A DNA stretch of 64,000 nucleotides from Fagopyrum homotropicum (GCA_033239125.1 BSWB01000001.1:142243981-142307980); one strand, 5' to 3'. Positions 30,932-41,803 are shown, counted from the stretch's first letter. Numbers and translations: made by a program. Notes: generated by a model not told the origin, from the sequence alone.

Positions 30932-32168
30932 TTGTTCGCCACTTAGCGTGCGTGAAAATAAGCTTTAAATTATAAAACTAGAATCAAGCAAGCGAACCCG
31001 CAGTGTACGGATCGATATAGTTGAGCAAGAATTCCAAAGTATCGAACACAGGGATTTGGGGGGTTAAATCCAATTATAGATTATCAAGCGAGTAAATGTA
31101 AGAGCTTTTCGAATTATTGGGAAAACAACAATCCTAAAGATCCAGGAATCCAGTTGTGGCAATTGATTCAAGATATACTAAAGATATAAGGACAGAGTTA
31201 AGACATGCAAAGGTATACGGATGTAATATAATCGTACGGTGAAGTTCCAAAAACCTTATATAACTCACCTACAAGACACTCTCTATAAAGGTTGTTGAGG
31301 CTTCAATATAGAAAGGTTCTAAAGGTAAGAATTAATGTCAAATACCCAAACTTGTAATCCAAGGATCAAGACTAACTAAACCGATTACGGTTGTGACACT
31401 CACAATCGAGGTAGAGGTTGTTGAGGCTTCACTACCACCTAGAAAAGGTAAGCCAAGACTAAGTTAAAGCAAATCTTTAACTTTGGATTAAAGTAAAAGA
31501 AAGTTCGTAAACTAACACAAAATTACGGGTAGTTCTTGAGTTCCACGGCCGTGGAAGCTCAAGAACAGACCGTGGATTAGGGTTGTCGTCGATTCTCTCT
31601 AACTCTCAGGGTCCAATCTATTTACGATCGATCTATCATCATCTAATCCACAACTATCAACCCTTCACCTTAGAATTGTTAAAGGGTTTTAGCCAACAAT
31701 AGTCATATTGATATCAAATTCAAGGTTTAAAAGAATAAAAGATGAAAACTTCCGAAAACCTTCAATAACTTTCAATTCAATCTCAGATCCACAATCAAGA
31801 ACAATAACGTCAATAGATTTGGAATAACACAAACAATCACGAATCATAGATAAGAAGGAAGAACGGGATGTCAATCCGTCTTCGAATCAAACCTAAATGA
31901 GAAGCGAAGTCTTCTCACGAACAATCTTCTTCCAAATCTTCAACTCTTCCGTCAATCCGGAAATCTCAATGGTAGAACGCAAATCTCTCAATCACAATCT
32001 CCGCAAGATGTGAAATTAGGGCAATTCCAAGCGTAAGCGAAGTGCGTCTAAGCAGAGGTGACGGAATAACTCTTCGTCCGTCCTTTTATAGTGTAAGATA
32101 AAATATCGGTCCGGCCCAATTGCGTATGAGATCGTGGCTTAAAGTGTGGCGAAAAAGATTGCCAAGAT
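30932..32168 (-). repeat. Gypsy A 5' LTR, proximal part
   Basis: The first 1237 plus-strand bases of the LTR, holding the U5 palindrome unit (31544-31555) and the TATA box (32082-32091, minus). It is cut at 32168 by element B after AAGAT (32164-32168). The remaining 469 bases, including the upstream palindrome cluster, lie at 43635-44103. Confidence 0.95.
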
Positions 32169-32995
32169 TGTCACGCTAGGAATTGCACAAAAAGCCTTAA
32201 ATTTATAACTAGAACTAAATCCTAAACTACCTAGCGAAACCCGCAGTGTACGGGTCGTTCGTAGTATGGATAGTATTCCGAGGTCGAACACAAAGACTAA
32301 GGTGAGATTGATTCGGTTTATGATTAAGTTTAGTGAAGATCTAGGTTAAGAAAAGAGAGAAATAAAGAAATGAAAATCGCAAATGTTTTTGGTTGGTTTT
32401 TAGGTGATCAATCAAGGATCACAATTCATGCAAAAGTATGCAATCAAATAAGCTAACGAATAAACACAATGAAACAAGCTAAACACGAGATATGAATCGA
32501 AAGAGAGAAATGGATTCTAGGGGTTGGAAATTCCGATTATGGCATAGGACTCAAGCTATCTAATCATTTCTCGGATTAACTATGATATGTTGGGATTAAG
32601 CGTTTCTAGATTGGGATCAATTACCGGGTAGGTCTCATGGTCCACTAGTCCATTCCTAAGGTCTCATCACCGGGTAAGTCTCTAAGAACCTAAGGATAGG
32701 GATTCTACACAAACCGGATTGTTACCTAGGGGTCTAACCTATCCTTACCGGGTAAGTCTCGGAAAGGGAAGTCCTAAATAACTATCCTAGCACACTTAGT
32801 CCAATGGCGGCTTGTGAGGCTCACCACTACCTAGGGTTAGTCATCTTTTGAATCTAAGAGTAAGAATCACCGGGTAGGTCTCTTCTAAACACTTAGTTGC
32901 TAACACTAGGTCACCCTAGGATAGAATTAGCTCAACAAACACTAGGATTTCAACATTCTAACTAGCTAAAGCTAGATCCATCGAACCAGGGAGAA

Positions 32996-33049
32996 TCACG
33001 GGCTGTTCTACCACAACCACGGCCGTGGAATGGCATGAACAAACCGTGG
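32996..33049 (-). repeat. symmetric half-site / palindrome / half-site unit in Gypsy B LTR (U5 side)
   Basis: TCACGG 32996, perfect CCACGGCCGTGG 33017-33028, CCGTGG 33044. The four half-sites start at 32996, 33017, 33023 and 33044, so the outer ones are exactly 21 bp from the matching inner ones. The 5' LTR copy has its palindrome at 42653-42664. Confidence 0.92.
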
Positions 33050-33547
33050 ACTTCAACAGAGACCTCGTTCAAGAAATCAAGTAATCCAAGGGTAAATCTA
33101 AGTTCATCCTATCATAGTCCTAGCCACAATCATCCTTTCCTTACCCTAGAATCACATCTATTTAGCCTACAACATTCATCATAACAATCGAAATCATCAT
33201 ACATAAAATCATAGCATTCATTTGCAAGATAATGAAGGGCAAAGAGATGAACAAGTAAGGTAACAAAACCAAGCTGAAGTTTAGATAAGAATGACTCACA
33301 ACCCTTCCAAAAGAAGGTTCAAATGGTTCATACAACTCTAGAAATCAAAACCGAAACTCTTCACTACAAAAGCTATCAAGGTGTGGCAATGGTGTGTTCT
33401 TCTTCTTCTCCAACAAGCTCTTCTCCAATGGTAGCCTTCTTCTTCCTTCCTTGTTTGAATCTTCTTGTTAAGAGAGTATTTTTGATTGGATGATGGTGGA
33501 TAATGGAGGGCTGCTCCAAGATGCTTCTCTCAGCCAATGCAAGACCA

Positions 33548-33556
33548 CTTTTATAA
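33548..33556 (-). promoter_or_regulatory. TATA box in Gypsy B LTR
   Basis: TTATAAAAG on the minus strand. The functional 5' LTR copy is at 43184-43192. Confidence 0.65.
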
Positions 33557-33617
33557 CAATTTTGCATGAGCTGGCCATGAGAGTCGTGGCAGAGCTGTCA
33601 CAAGAATCTGGCAAAAT

Positions 33618-33661
33618 CCACGGGTAGAATCACGGCCGTGGAATGTGCCAGTGAACCGTGG
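33618..33661 (-). repeat. palindrome unit upstream of Gypsy B TATA box
   Basis: CCACGG 33618, TCACGGCCGTGG 33630-33641 (11 of 12), CCGTGG 33656. The same unit is in the 5' LTR at about 43254-43297. It lies just upstream of the TATA box, like the larger cluster in element A. Confidence 0.85.
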
Positions 33662-33996
33662 TTTGCTCCAGAAACTTCGCCTTGGATCATTAAGCTGTGA
33701 TTTGGTGCATGGCTTGTGTTGGCAAGGCTCCATGAGTCTTCCTTAGCCTCTAGTTTGCATCCTAATGAGCCCGGAGGTGTGTCATCTCGAGGATTGATTC
33801 TCGAATGCATCAATTAAGCTCCTAAATCTCCCAAAATACCTATAAAACACGCACAAGTCCGTGTAGACATCTATCTCGACAAAATACATGAATTGAGTGC
33901 AAAACGTCGTGAACTAATGCTAAACCATGCATGAATGAGTGAGAAATCTATCTAAATGACTACTTAAACCTAGCTCATAAATTGTGTTATCAAAAT

Positions 33997-35235
33997 ACCC
34001 CATACTTAAGGTTTGCTCGTCCCCGAGCAAATTCCCAACTATAGACTACGAGATAACATGATTTATGTATGCAGAAAAATGGTAAAATCTTTTTGGTTTT
34101 GTGCTTCTACAATTGGATCACCTTCATAGTCATGTTTCATGGCAATGGACAAGTAATCATGCATCAAATAAATGAAGGCATGAAAAGACAATTGTACTTA
34201 ACTCAAAAGCATGCATGAAATGTAAAAATGAAGAAGCCAAGAAGATCAAGAGTATATCCAATCTCGATTACTAAGTCTTACAAACATGCAAGTAGGTCAT
34301 AAGGTCTTATGAATTAAAAGGCTATGAAACGTTGTGATTAGGTGGGGATTTTTCTAGGTTATGTGATGCTAATCCGGGAATGGAACTAACTCCACAATCT
34401 TGTCCTCGATCAACTTCCCTCAAGTGTATATTTTCTACATTTTTTCTTTCTTTCCTTTTTCCTTCACTTATTTTTGAGTCAATGACATTGGTGTACAAAA
34501 GCCGAAACCTTGGTGATTGGCCATCCTCGGGCTTTTTCTATTTTTCGAGGTGCATCCACACCGGGCACACATACCAAAGCTCGTTAGGACTATTGGTTTA
34601 TTTGACTTTGGCAAGGCACCAACACCCGATTATGTGAAGTGTACCGAGTTACTTGTCATTTAAGCCAACGTCCCCAAGCCTATATTTTTGGCTACACTTT
34701 CACAACAAATTCAGCATTTTATGCATGATATTCTTTCATCAACATCTTCACCTCATACTTGCTTTTTACACACATCAACACACTAACATGCTCCTATTCC
34801 CGGATGGGTCAAAAGGGGTCAAATTTATCTCAATTGAGGTGCTCAAACAATCATGATCAAGATGAGAAGTAGAGAAAGATGAATTGCCTCATTCATTCCT
34901 AGATGGTATGCAAGAACTATCATGTAATTTCGACCTTCAATACTCAATCCATTCTAGGCAAACATCATGATCACAAATCATTCATGGTTTCAAAAGAAGT
35001 ACTTCAAGTCCACATATGCTATCATCAATTTAACACATAAGGCCATCCATAGCCAATCCACAAGACAAGATTCATCATTAGGGTCATATCCAAGCCTAGA
35101 AAGCACAAAAATTTTTAAATTTTCTGATTTTTATGGGATTTCGAAATGAATATATACAATGCAAGACATGTGAAGATTTTAAACTATCCTAGATGCTCAT
35201 CATACAAAGGATTATGCAAACCCCACCCCATACTT
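33997..35235 (-). other. conserved noncoding 3' module of Gypsy B
   Basis: Bounded by AAGTATGGGGT (minus) at 33997-34007 and 35225-35235, 1228 bp apart. It shares blocks with the matching region of A although LTRs and other noncoding parts have diverged. No ORF of note. From 35236 to 35671 the stretch leads to the polyprotein stop without further features. Confidence 0.7.
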
Positions 35236-35671
35236 AGAAACACATTGTCCTCAATGTGTAAATGAAGTAGAGAAGAGTGAAAGAGGGTTCTCACAATGTA
35301 AAAATGGTTTGCTATGGTATTTGGGATGACTCAAACGGATTGATGGCGGATGATCCTATCAAGAATGGTAGAGAGCTCTAAGTGTTCATCAAAGCGTTGG
35401 GACCCGCGCTAGGCACCGCTAGCCGTCCAAGTTCCACGTCCGCTCCACCCATAGTTGATGAGGGGTTCATCATTATCATTCACATGCCAAACAAGGCTTC
35501 CCATGCTACTAAGGTTCTAGCACGCATAAAACACACCAAGCACACAAAGCACACAAAAATAGAAAAATTCTAAGCAAAAACGAAAAAGGAAAAAGGAAAA
35601 AACGTTACCAATGGGTTGCCTCCCACCAAGCGCTTCTTTAAGGTCATTAGCTTGACCAAACTCGGGGGCGT

Positions 35672-38600
35672 CTACTCAAGGTGAAGTGGGGCAATTATGT
35701 CCACCGGAGCTCCCTGGATATACTTCTTCAACCGGTGCCCATTCACCTTAAAGTTCCCACAATGTTCCCCTCCTATCTCAATAGCTCCATGGGGAAAGAT
35801 CTTCTTCACCACATATGGCCCGGTCCATCTTGATTTGAGCTTTCCAGGAAAAAGCCGCAGCCTTGAGTTGAAGAGAAGGACAAGGTCTCCTTCACTCAAC
35901 TCTTTGGGGATGATCCTCTTGTCATGCCACCGCTTGGTTCTTTCCTTGTAGATCCGGGCATTATCATAAGCATCCAACCGGATCTCCTCAAGGGCATTCA
36001 ATTCAAGCAATCTCTTCTCTCCCGCCTCCTTGAGATCAAAATTTAGCCACTTAATGGCCCAATAAGCTCTATGCTCCATCTCTACCGGGAGGTGGCAAAA
36101 CTTGCCATAGACCAACTTGTAAGGAGTGGTGCCAATCGGTGTCTTGAAGGCGGTTCTATATGCCCATAAGGCATCATCAAGCCTCATAGCCCAATCTTTT
36201 CTCGTTCTAGAGACCGTCTTCTCAAGAATGGCTTTGATCTCCCGGTTGGAGATCTCCACTTGGCCACTAGTTTGGGGATGGTAAGGTGTTGCCACCTTAT
36301 GAGTCACCCCATACTTAGCCAAAAGCGCTCCAAAGTTCCTATTTGTGAAGTGCTTCCCTCCATCACTAATGATCACCCTTGGTGTACCAAACCTAGGGAA
36401 GATCACTCGGTTGAAGAACCGCACCACCACCTTGGCATCATTTGTAGGAGAGGCGATTGCCTCCACCCATCTTGACACATAGTCCACCGCCAATAGGATA
36501 TAGAGATTGCCACATGAAGAAGGGAATGGTCCCATGAAGTCCACACCCCACACATCAAATATTTCCACTTCTTGGATGTTGTTCAAGGGCATCTCATTCC
36601 TTCTTGAGATGTTGCCCGTCCTTTGGCAAGCATCACATGCCGCTACAAAACCTTGCACATCTTTAAACAAGTTAGGCCAATAAAAACCGGATTGCAATAC
36701 CTTTGCACACGTCTTGTGTGAGCTAGCATGGCCTCCACATGGTAAGGAGTGACAATGCCGGATCACACTCTCTACTTCATCTTCCGGTATGCATCTTCTA
36801 AACATTCCATCCGGGCCTCTTTTGAACAAGAGTGGCTCACTCCAATAGTAATGCCTCACATCATTGAAGAACTTCTTCCTTTGGGCATATATTAGTCCGG
36901 GAGGCACTTCCTCACACACAAGATAGTTCACAATGTTGGCATACCATGGCTCACTTCCTCTAGACACTTGGAACAAGCATTCCTCCACTATTTGTAATTG
37001 CTCATCCCGGAATGAGTCATCAATCGGGATGTCATCTCTCTCAAGCTCTAATGGAGGCAATCTACTAAGGTGATCCGCCACTGAGTTCTCGGACCCCTTC
37101 TTGTCCCGAATTTCCAAATAAAACTCTTGTAGAAGAAGGATCCACCGAATCAACCTAGGCTTGGCATCCTTCTTGGTAAGGAGATAACGGATCGCCGCAT
37201 GATCCGTATAAACTATGACCTTCGCTCCAACAAGGTATGAGCGGAACTTCTCAAATGCATACACCACCGCTAGCAACTCCTTCTCGGTGGTAGCATAATT
37301 GAGTTGGGCATCATCTAGCATCTTGCTAGCATAATAAATCGCATGAGTGCGCCCATCTTTCCTTTGCCCCAAAACAGCCCCAACGGCTACATCGCTTGCA
37401 TCACACATGATCTCAAACGGTAAACTCCAATTTGGAGGTTGCATGATAGGTGCGGAGATCAAGGCGTTCTTCAACCTACAAAAAGCCTCAAGACAATCCT
37501 TGGAAAAGACAAAATCAACATCCTTCATCAGTAGGTTAGTAAGAGGCTTAGAAATTTTAGAGAAGTCTTGAATAAACCTCCGGTAAAAACCGGCATGCCC
37601 TAAGAAACTCCTTACCCCCTTCACCGAGGTAGGTGGTGGCAACTTCTCTATCGTTTCAATCTTGGCTCTATCAACCTCAATGCCACGGTTGGACACCAAG
37701 TGTCCCAACACAATGCCTTCACTTACCATGAAGTGGCATTTTTCCCAATTTAAGACAAGATTTGTCTCCTCACATCTTTTCAATACTAATGACAAGTTAG
37801 CCAAGCAATTATCAAAGGAAGAACCATAAACCGAGAAATCATCCATGAACACTTCCATGATATTTTCAATGTACTCAGAAAAGATAGCCATCATACACCT
37901 TTGGAAGGTGGCGGGTGCATTACACAACCCAAATGGCATTCTCCTATATGCAAAGGTTCCCCATGGACATGTAAAGGTGGTTTTCTCTTGGTCATCGGGG
38001 TGGATAGGGATTTGGAAGAATCCACTATAGCCATCTAGATAGCAAAAATGAGAATGTTGAGCTAACCTCTCTAGCATTTGGTCAATGAAGGGGAGGGGGA
38101 AGTGATCTTTCCTAGAGGCCATGTTCAACCTTCTATAGTCAATGCACATCCTCCACCCCGTAACCGTCCTAGTTGGGATTAGTTCATTGTTCTCATTGGT
38201 CACTACGGTCATCCCACCCTTCTTAGGAACTACATGAACGGGACTAACCCACTTACTATCCGAGATAGGGTAGATTATCCCCGCATCTAGCAACTTAATG
38301 ATTTCCTTTTTGACTACCTCTTTCATTATAGGATTCAATCTTCTTTGATGTTCAATAGAGGGTTTGTGGTTATCTTCCATCATTATCTTATGCATGCACA
38401 AAGAAGGTTTTATGCCAACCAAATCATCAATAGTGTAGCCAATGGCTTTCCTATGCAATCTTAGCTCATGTAACAACTTAGCAAGTTCATCATCACTCAA
38501 GCATGCATTCACAATCACCGGATATGTAGAATCAACACCAAGGAAAGCATACTTTAAATGAGAGGGGAGGGGTTTGAGTTCGAGTTTAGGAGGACCTTTA

Positions 38601-41600
38601 TCGAGCGGAGACGATCCAAATAAGGTTGGATGAGATGAATCCAAAGCAAATGAAGGCTCTCCATGGCTCCTAGAAGCTTGACCATAACCCAGGGCTGATT
38701 CAGGGGAAACCACGGCTGGAATCACGGTCTGCTCCAAGTCCACGGCCGTGAACCTTGCCTGGCTCCATTCTTGTGGGTTTACAGAGAGTTTGACGGCCGT
38801 GGAACTCATTCCACGACCGTGGTTCCTACAGTTGTTCAACACCCCTTCGTTTTCTTCAATTTGAGCCCTTGTCTTCTCTTCTAATGCTTCTAAGGCCTTG
38901 ATTTCTTCATTGCAAGCCTCCTCAACACTTTCCTCCATCATACTCAAGGTAAGAACTTTCTCCAAGGGATCTTTGATCAAGATCGAGCTCACAACTTCTC
39001 TAGATTCCTCTTGCTCGACTATGTTGAAGACATCTTCATCAAGGGTTGGCCCTTTCATCATTGTGGACAACTTGAACTTGATGTTCTCCTCTCCAATGTT
39101 GAAGGAGAGAGTCCCATTCTTGCAATCCACTAGGCATCCGGAAGTGGCTAGGAAAGGTCTTCCTAAGATGATGGGAACCGGATAATCCGCCGGAATATCC
39201 AAGACAACGAAATCAATTGGCACATAGAATCCTCCTAGTTGCACCGGGATGTCTTCTAAGATCCCAAGCGGATGAGTGATAGATCGGTCCGCCATATATA
39301 GGGTCATCTTGACCGGTTTTGGCTCTCCTAGCCCAACCTTGTTGCAAAGTGCAAGCGGTATGATGCTTACACTTGCCCCAAGATCACAAAGGGCCTCATA
39401 CTTCACATCTCCCACTCCAATTGGGACACAAAAAGAACCGGAATCTCTTAGCTTGGGAGGCATTTCCTCCTTCATCGTTTGGATCAATTCCGAGGATCTC
39501 TTGGTCATTCTTATATCCCCATACTCCTCCAACTTCCTTTTGTTGGAGAGTATCTCTTTCAAGAACTTGCCATATGCCGGCATTCCTAAAATAGCATCCA
39601 TGAACGGAATGTTAATATGCAATTTAGACATTAGTTCAAGGAACTTACCAAAGTGATTGTCCAAGCGAGCTCTTGCTCGTGATTGTGGGAACGGTAGTGG
39701 TGGTTTGTATGGAGGCGGTGCCACATATGTTGGCTCAACATCCTTGCTCTTGCCTCCATCTCCTTGCAAAGTCTCTTCCTCTATCACCACTTGTTTCCCT
39801 TTAGCATTGTCCTTGGGCAAAGGATCTTTCATACTCAACCCGCTCCTTGTAGTGATGGCCAACACTTGGCCTCTTGGGTTGTCTTCGGTTCTTCCGGGAA
39901 GCTTTCCCGGATCTCTATGGGCTTCACCCGCCTTTTGGAACACTTGTGCTTCCAACACTTTTTGAGCTTTGGAAATAGAAGTCACGGTGCTCTCAAGACC
40001 ACTCAACCTTCCAAGCAATTGCTCAAACATCATTTCGGTTCTATCCTTGGGAGGTTGAGTAAATCCGGGTGGAGGTTCTTGTGAAGCTTTTGGTGGTGGA
40101 GTTGTGCTTGTGGAAGTGGGAGGGTTCAAGGCTCCATCCGGGTTAGAGTAGGAAAATCCGGGATGGTTGTGGTTGGGCCGGTAATTGTTGAATTGCCGGT
40201 TGTTGTTGAAATTCCTTGGGCCTTGATAATTGTTGTAATCGCCCCTTCCTATGTAACTCACATCCTCCTCCTTGGAAGATAAGTTAGCTTGTGAAAGCAC
40301 TTGAGGAGTTGCTTGGTTCTTCAAAGTTATAGCACACAACTCCTTCAAGGACTTCAACTCATTGTTGATGGCGTCAAGCTTGAAATTGTTCATGGTGACC
40401 TCACTCACCTCATATGCTCCCGCCTTTCTCCCTTCACTCTTCCTATGGGAGTACTTCTCAATCACTAGAGCTTGCTTCTCCACAAACTCCCAAGCTTCAT
40501 CTACATGCTTCTCCATGAAAGTCCCACCGGAAAGAGATTGGAGCTTGAATTGGCTATCTTCATCAAGTCCCTTGAAGTAGATCTCCAATAGCTCAATTTT
40601 CGGTATGCCATGGTGTGGACAATCTAGGAGAAGATTTTTGAACCTCTCCCAAGACTTGAATAAACTCTCTCTATCCTTCATCACGAAGGCATTGATCTTC
40701 CCTCTTAATTCGGTAGTCTTGGAAGGTGGGAAGAACTTAGTCAAAAACTCGGTTGTCATCTCCTCCCAAGTACCAACTCGCCCTTGTGGAATAGATTGAT
40801 ACCAAGCCAAGGCTTTATCCTTAAGAGAGAAGGAGAAAGCCCTAAGCTTATGGTTGTTGCTTTCCAATCTTGGCGGTCTAAGAGTCTCCATCAAAATCTC
40901 GTAGTTCATCAAGTGTTGATGAGGAGACTCTCCCTCCATCCCTCCAAATTGATTATGCCGGATCATTTGTAGAACTTGAGGGCGGAGTTCATAATCATGG
41001 GTTGCGGGATCTCCTAAGTTCACACCCGGACGGTGTGCTCTTTGTGCCGGATCCATACGTTGCCCCAACGTTTGTGGCTCTTCTATAGCAATGGGCACAA
41101 CCCTAATATTTACCGCCGGCTGCGGTTGTATCACCGGTGGTGGAGGAGGTGGAGGTTGTTGACGATTAAGCTCTCCTTGCACAAGGGCTTGCCTAATCTC
41201 ATCAATCTCCCTCCTAGTTGCCTCTTGCCTCTCATTGGCAAGTCTCCTTTCTTCCTTCAGGGCCAAATCCCTTAGCCACAATTGCTCCCGAGCTTCATTC
41301 AACTCTTCCTCAAGGCTTCTATTGGTTATGGTTGAATCGGGCAATTCTTGGATCTCCTCATAGTGAACCTCCTCTTGAGGACATACTTCCGCTTCAAGCT
41401 CCATGTGGGAACTAGAAATGGAAGCAAGGTTGCTTTCTAGATCATCCATCTTCCTCAACATTTTCTCTAGCATTGATTCCAATCGATCTTCATGAAGTTG
41501 ATGGTGAGGTTCCTCATGAGGTAATGTAATCATGTGAGTTTGATCATGGGACTCATGATAGACATTGAACTTCTCCCAATACTCAAACTCATCATGGAGA

Positions 41601-41740
41601 GGTCCTAGATCTTGGCCTTCCATCCACTCCTCATACTCCATGTTGTCAAGGTTGTCTTGGAGGTACAATCCGTCTATGGCAAACATGAAAAGGCAAAGAC
41701 AAAAACACACAAGATCAAAAGTAACAAGAAAGATAAACAC
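35672..41740 (-). CDS. Gypsy B Gag-Pol polyprotein, intact (2022 aa)
   Basis: One frame carries all functions needed for cytoplasmic assembly, reverse transcription and integration. The first 20 residues are hydrophobic and may be untranslated; MEYEEWMEG at 41641 is an alternative start. Gag: LGQRMDPAQRAHRPG, LAWYQSIPQGRVGTW and EFLTKFFPPSKT, with no zinc knuckle. Protease: CDLGASVSIIPL, Asp 786. RT: GWRMCIDYRRLN, LDGYSGFFQIPIHP and FMDD at 1298-1301. RNase H: CDASDVAVGAV from 1446, VYTDHAAIRYLL and VADHLSRL. Integrase: HCHSLPCGGHA...CDACQRTG and triad D1734, D1793, E1829 (D35E spacing). Residues ~967-1014, between protease and RT, are the translated palindrome array (NHGRG). No inactivating change was seen. 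Confidence 0.96.
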   Translation of the reverse strand: MFIFLVTFDLVCFCLCLFMFAIDGLYLQDNLDNMEYEEWMEGQDLGPLHDEFEYWEKFNVYHESHDQTHMITLPHEEPHHQLHEDRLESMLEKMLRKMDDLESNLASISSSHMELEAEVCPQEEVHYEEIQELPDSTITNRSLEEELNEAREQLWLRDLALKEERRLANERQEATRREIDEIRQALVQGELNRQQPPPPPPPVIQPQPAVNIRVVPIAIEEPQTLGQRMDPAQRAHRPGVNLGDPATHDYELRPQVLQMIRHNQFGGMEGESPHQHLMNYEILMETLRPPRLESNNHKLRAFSFSLKDKALAWYQSIPQGRVGTWEEMTTEFLTKFFPPSKTTELRGKINAFVMKDRESLFKSWERFKNLLLDCPHHGIPKIELLEIYFKGLDEDSQFKLQSLSGGTFMEKHVDEAWEFVEKQALVIEKYSHRKSEGRKAGAYEVSEVTMNNFKLDAINNELKSLKELCAITLKNQATPQVLSQANLSSKEEDVSYIGRGDYNNYQGPRNFNNNRQFNNYRPNHNHPGFSYSNPDGALNPPTSTSTTPPPKASQEPPPGFTQPPKDRTEMMFEQLLGRLSGLESTVTSISKAQKVLEAQVFQKAGEAHRDPGKLPGRTEDNPRGQVLAITTRSGLSMKDPLPKDNAKGKQVVIEEETLQGDGGKSKDVEPTYVAPPPYKPPLPFPQSRARARLDNHFGKFLELMSKLHINIPFMDAILGMPAYGKFLKEILSNKRKLEEYGDIRMTKRSSELIQTMKEEMPPKLRDSGSFCVPIGVGDVKYEALCDLGASVSIIPLALCNKVGLGEPKPVKMTLYMADRSITHPLGILEDIPVQLGGFYVPIDFVVLDIPADYPVPIILGRPFLATSGCLVDCKNGTLSFNIGEENIKFKLSTMMKGPTLDEDVFNIVEQEESREVVSSILIKDPLEKVLTLSMMEESVEEACNEEIKALEALEEKTRAQIEENEGVLNNCRNHGRGMSSTAVKLSVNPQEWSQARFTAVDLEQTVIPAVVSPESALGYGQASRSHGEPSFALDSSHPTLFGSSPLDKGPPKLELKPLPSHLKYAFLGVDSTYPVIVNACLSDDELAKLLHELRLHRKAIGYTIDDLVGIKPSLCMHKIMMEDNHKPSIEHQRRLNPIMKEVVKKEIIKLLDAGIIYPISDSKWVSPVHVVPKKGGMTVVTNENNELIPTRTVTGWRMCIDYRRLNMASRKDHFPLPFIDQMLERLAQHSHFCYLDGYSGFFQIPIHPDDQEKTTFTCPWGTFAYRRMPFGLCNAPATFQRCMMAIFSEYIENIMEVFMDDFSVYGSSFDNCLANLSLVLKRCEETNLVLNWEKCHFMVSEGIVLGHLVSNRGIEVDRAKIETIEKLPPPTSVKGVRSFLGHAGFYRRFIQDFSKISKPLTNLLMKDVDFVFSKDCLEAFCRLKNALISAPIMQPPNWSLPFEIMCDASDVAVGAVLGQRKDGRTHAIYYASKMLDDAQLNYATTEKELLAVVYAFEKFRSYLVGAKVIVYTDHAAIRYLLTKKDAKPRLIRWILLLQEFYLEIRDKKGSENSVADHLSRLPPLELERDDIPIDDSFRDEQLQIVEECLFQVSRGSEPWYANIVNYLVCEEVPPGLIYAQRKKFFNDVRHYYWSEPLLFKRGPDGMFRRCIPEDEVESVIRHCHSLPCGGHASSHKTCAKVLQSGFYWPNLFKDVQGFVAACDACQRTGNISRRNEMPLNNIQEVEIFDVWGVDFMGPFPSSCGNLYILLAVDYVSRWVEAIASPTNDAKVVVRFFNRVIFPRFGTPRVIISDGGKHFTNRNFGALLAKYGVTHKVATPYHPQTSGQVEISNREIKAILEKTVSRTRKDWAMRLDDALWAYRTAFKTPIGTTPYKLVYGKFCHLPVEMEHRAYWAIKWLNFDLKEAGEKRLLELNALEEIRLDAYDNARIYKERTKRWHDKRIIPKELSEGDLVLLFNSRLRLFPGKLKSRWTGPYVVKKIFPHGAIEIGGEHCGNFKVNGHRLKKYIQGAPVDIIAPLHLE
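38710..38822 (-). repeat. translated palindrome array in Gypsy B protease-RT linker
   Basis: CCACGG 38710, TCACGG 38722, CCACGGCCGTGA 38740 (11 of 12), TGACGGCCGTGG 38791 and CCACGACCGTGG 38811. The last two start 20 bp apart. It holds the reading frame within the 2022-residue polyprotein, at the same domain boundary as in A. Confidence 0.88.
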
Positions 41741-41779
41741 TAAAAACTATCAAAAGCAAATGACTTAATCTTAACCTAG

Positions 41780-41797
41780 TCCCCGGCAACGGCGCCA
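41780..41797 (-). other. primer-binding site of Gypsy B, tRNA-Asp type
   Basis: Minus strand TGGCGCCGTTGCCGGGGA, six bases from the 5' LTR, identical to that of A. Confidence 0.92.
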
Positions 41798-41803
41798 AAA
41801 ACT

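Larger units (their letters stand above)
32169..33992 (-). repeat. Gypsy B 3' LTR
   Basis: Plus-strand ends TGTCACGCTAGG and GTGTTATCA. The minus-strand TATA box TTATAAAAG is at 33548-33556. A symmetric palindrome unit lies at 32996-33049 on the transcribed side, and one lies at 33618-33661 about 60-110 bp upstream of the TATA box. Several CCGGGTA(A/G)GTCTC repeats occur at 32620-32880. Confidence 0.94.

Noticed and set aside
32620..32890. Spaced CCGGGTA(A/G)GTCTC repeats in the Gypsy B LTR, checked as a CRISPR-like array
   Set aside because: Eukaryotic LTR context, irregular spacing and no Cas genes; a diverged internal LTR repeat.
39276..39965. Long plus-strand ORFs opposite the Gypsy B polyprotein, and similar ones at 28067-28864 and 37347-37571
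   Set aside because: Shadows of the strongly coding minus strand; no domains, no start context.
35672..41740. Hydrophobic N-terminus of the B polyprotein as a signal peptide
   Set aside because: Gag proteins are cytoplasmic and a plausible Met lies at 41641; likely untranslated or incidental.
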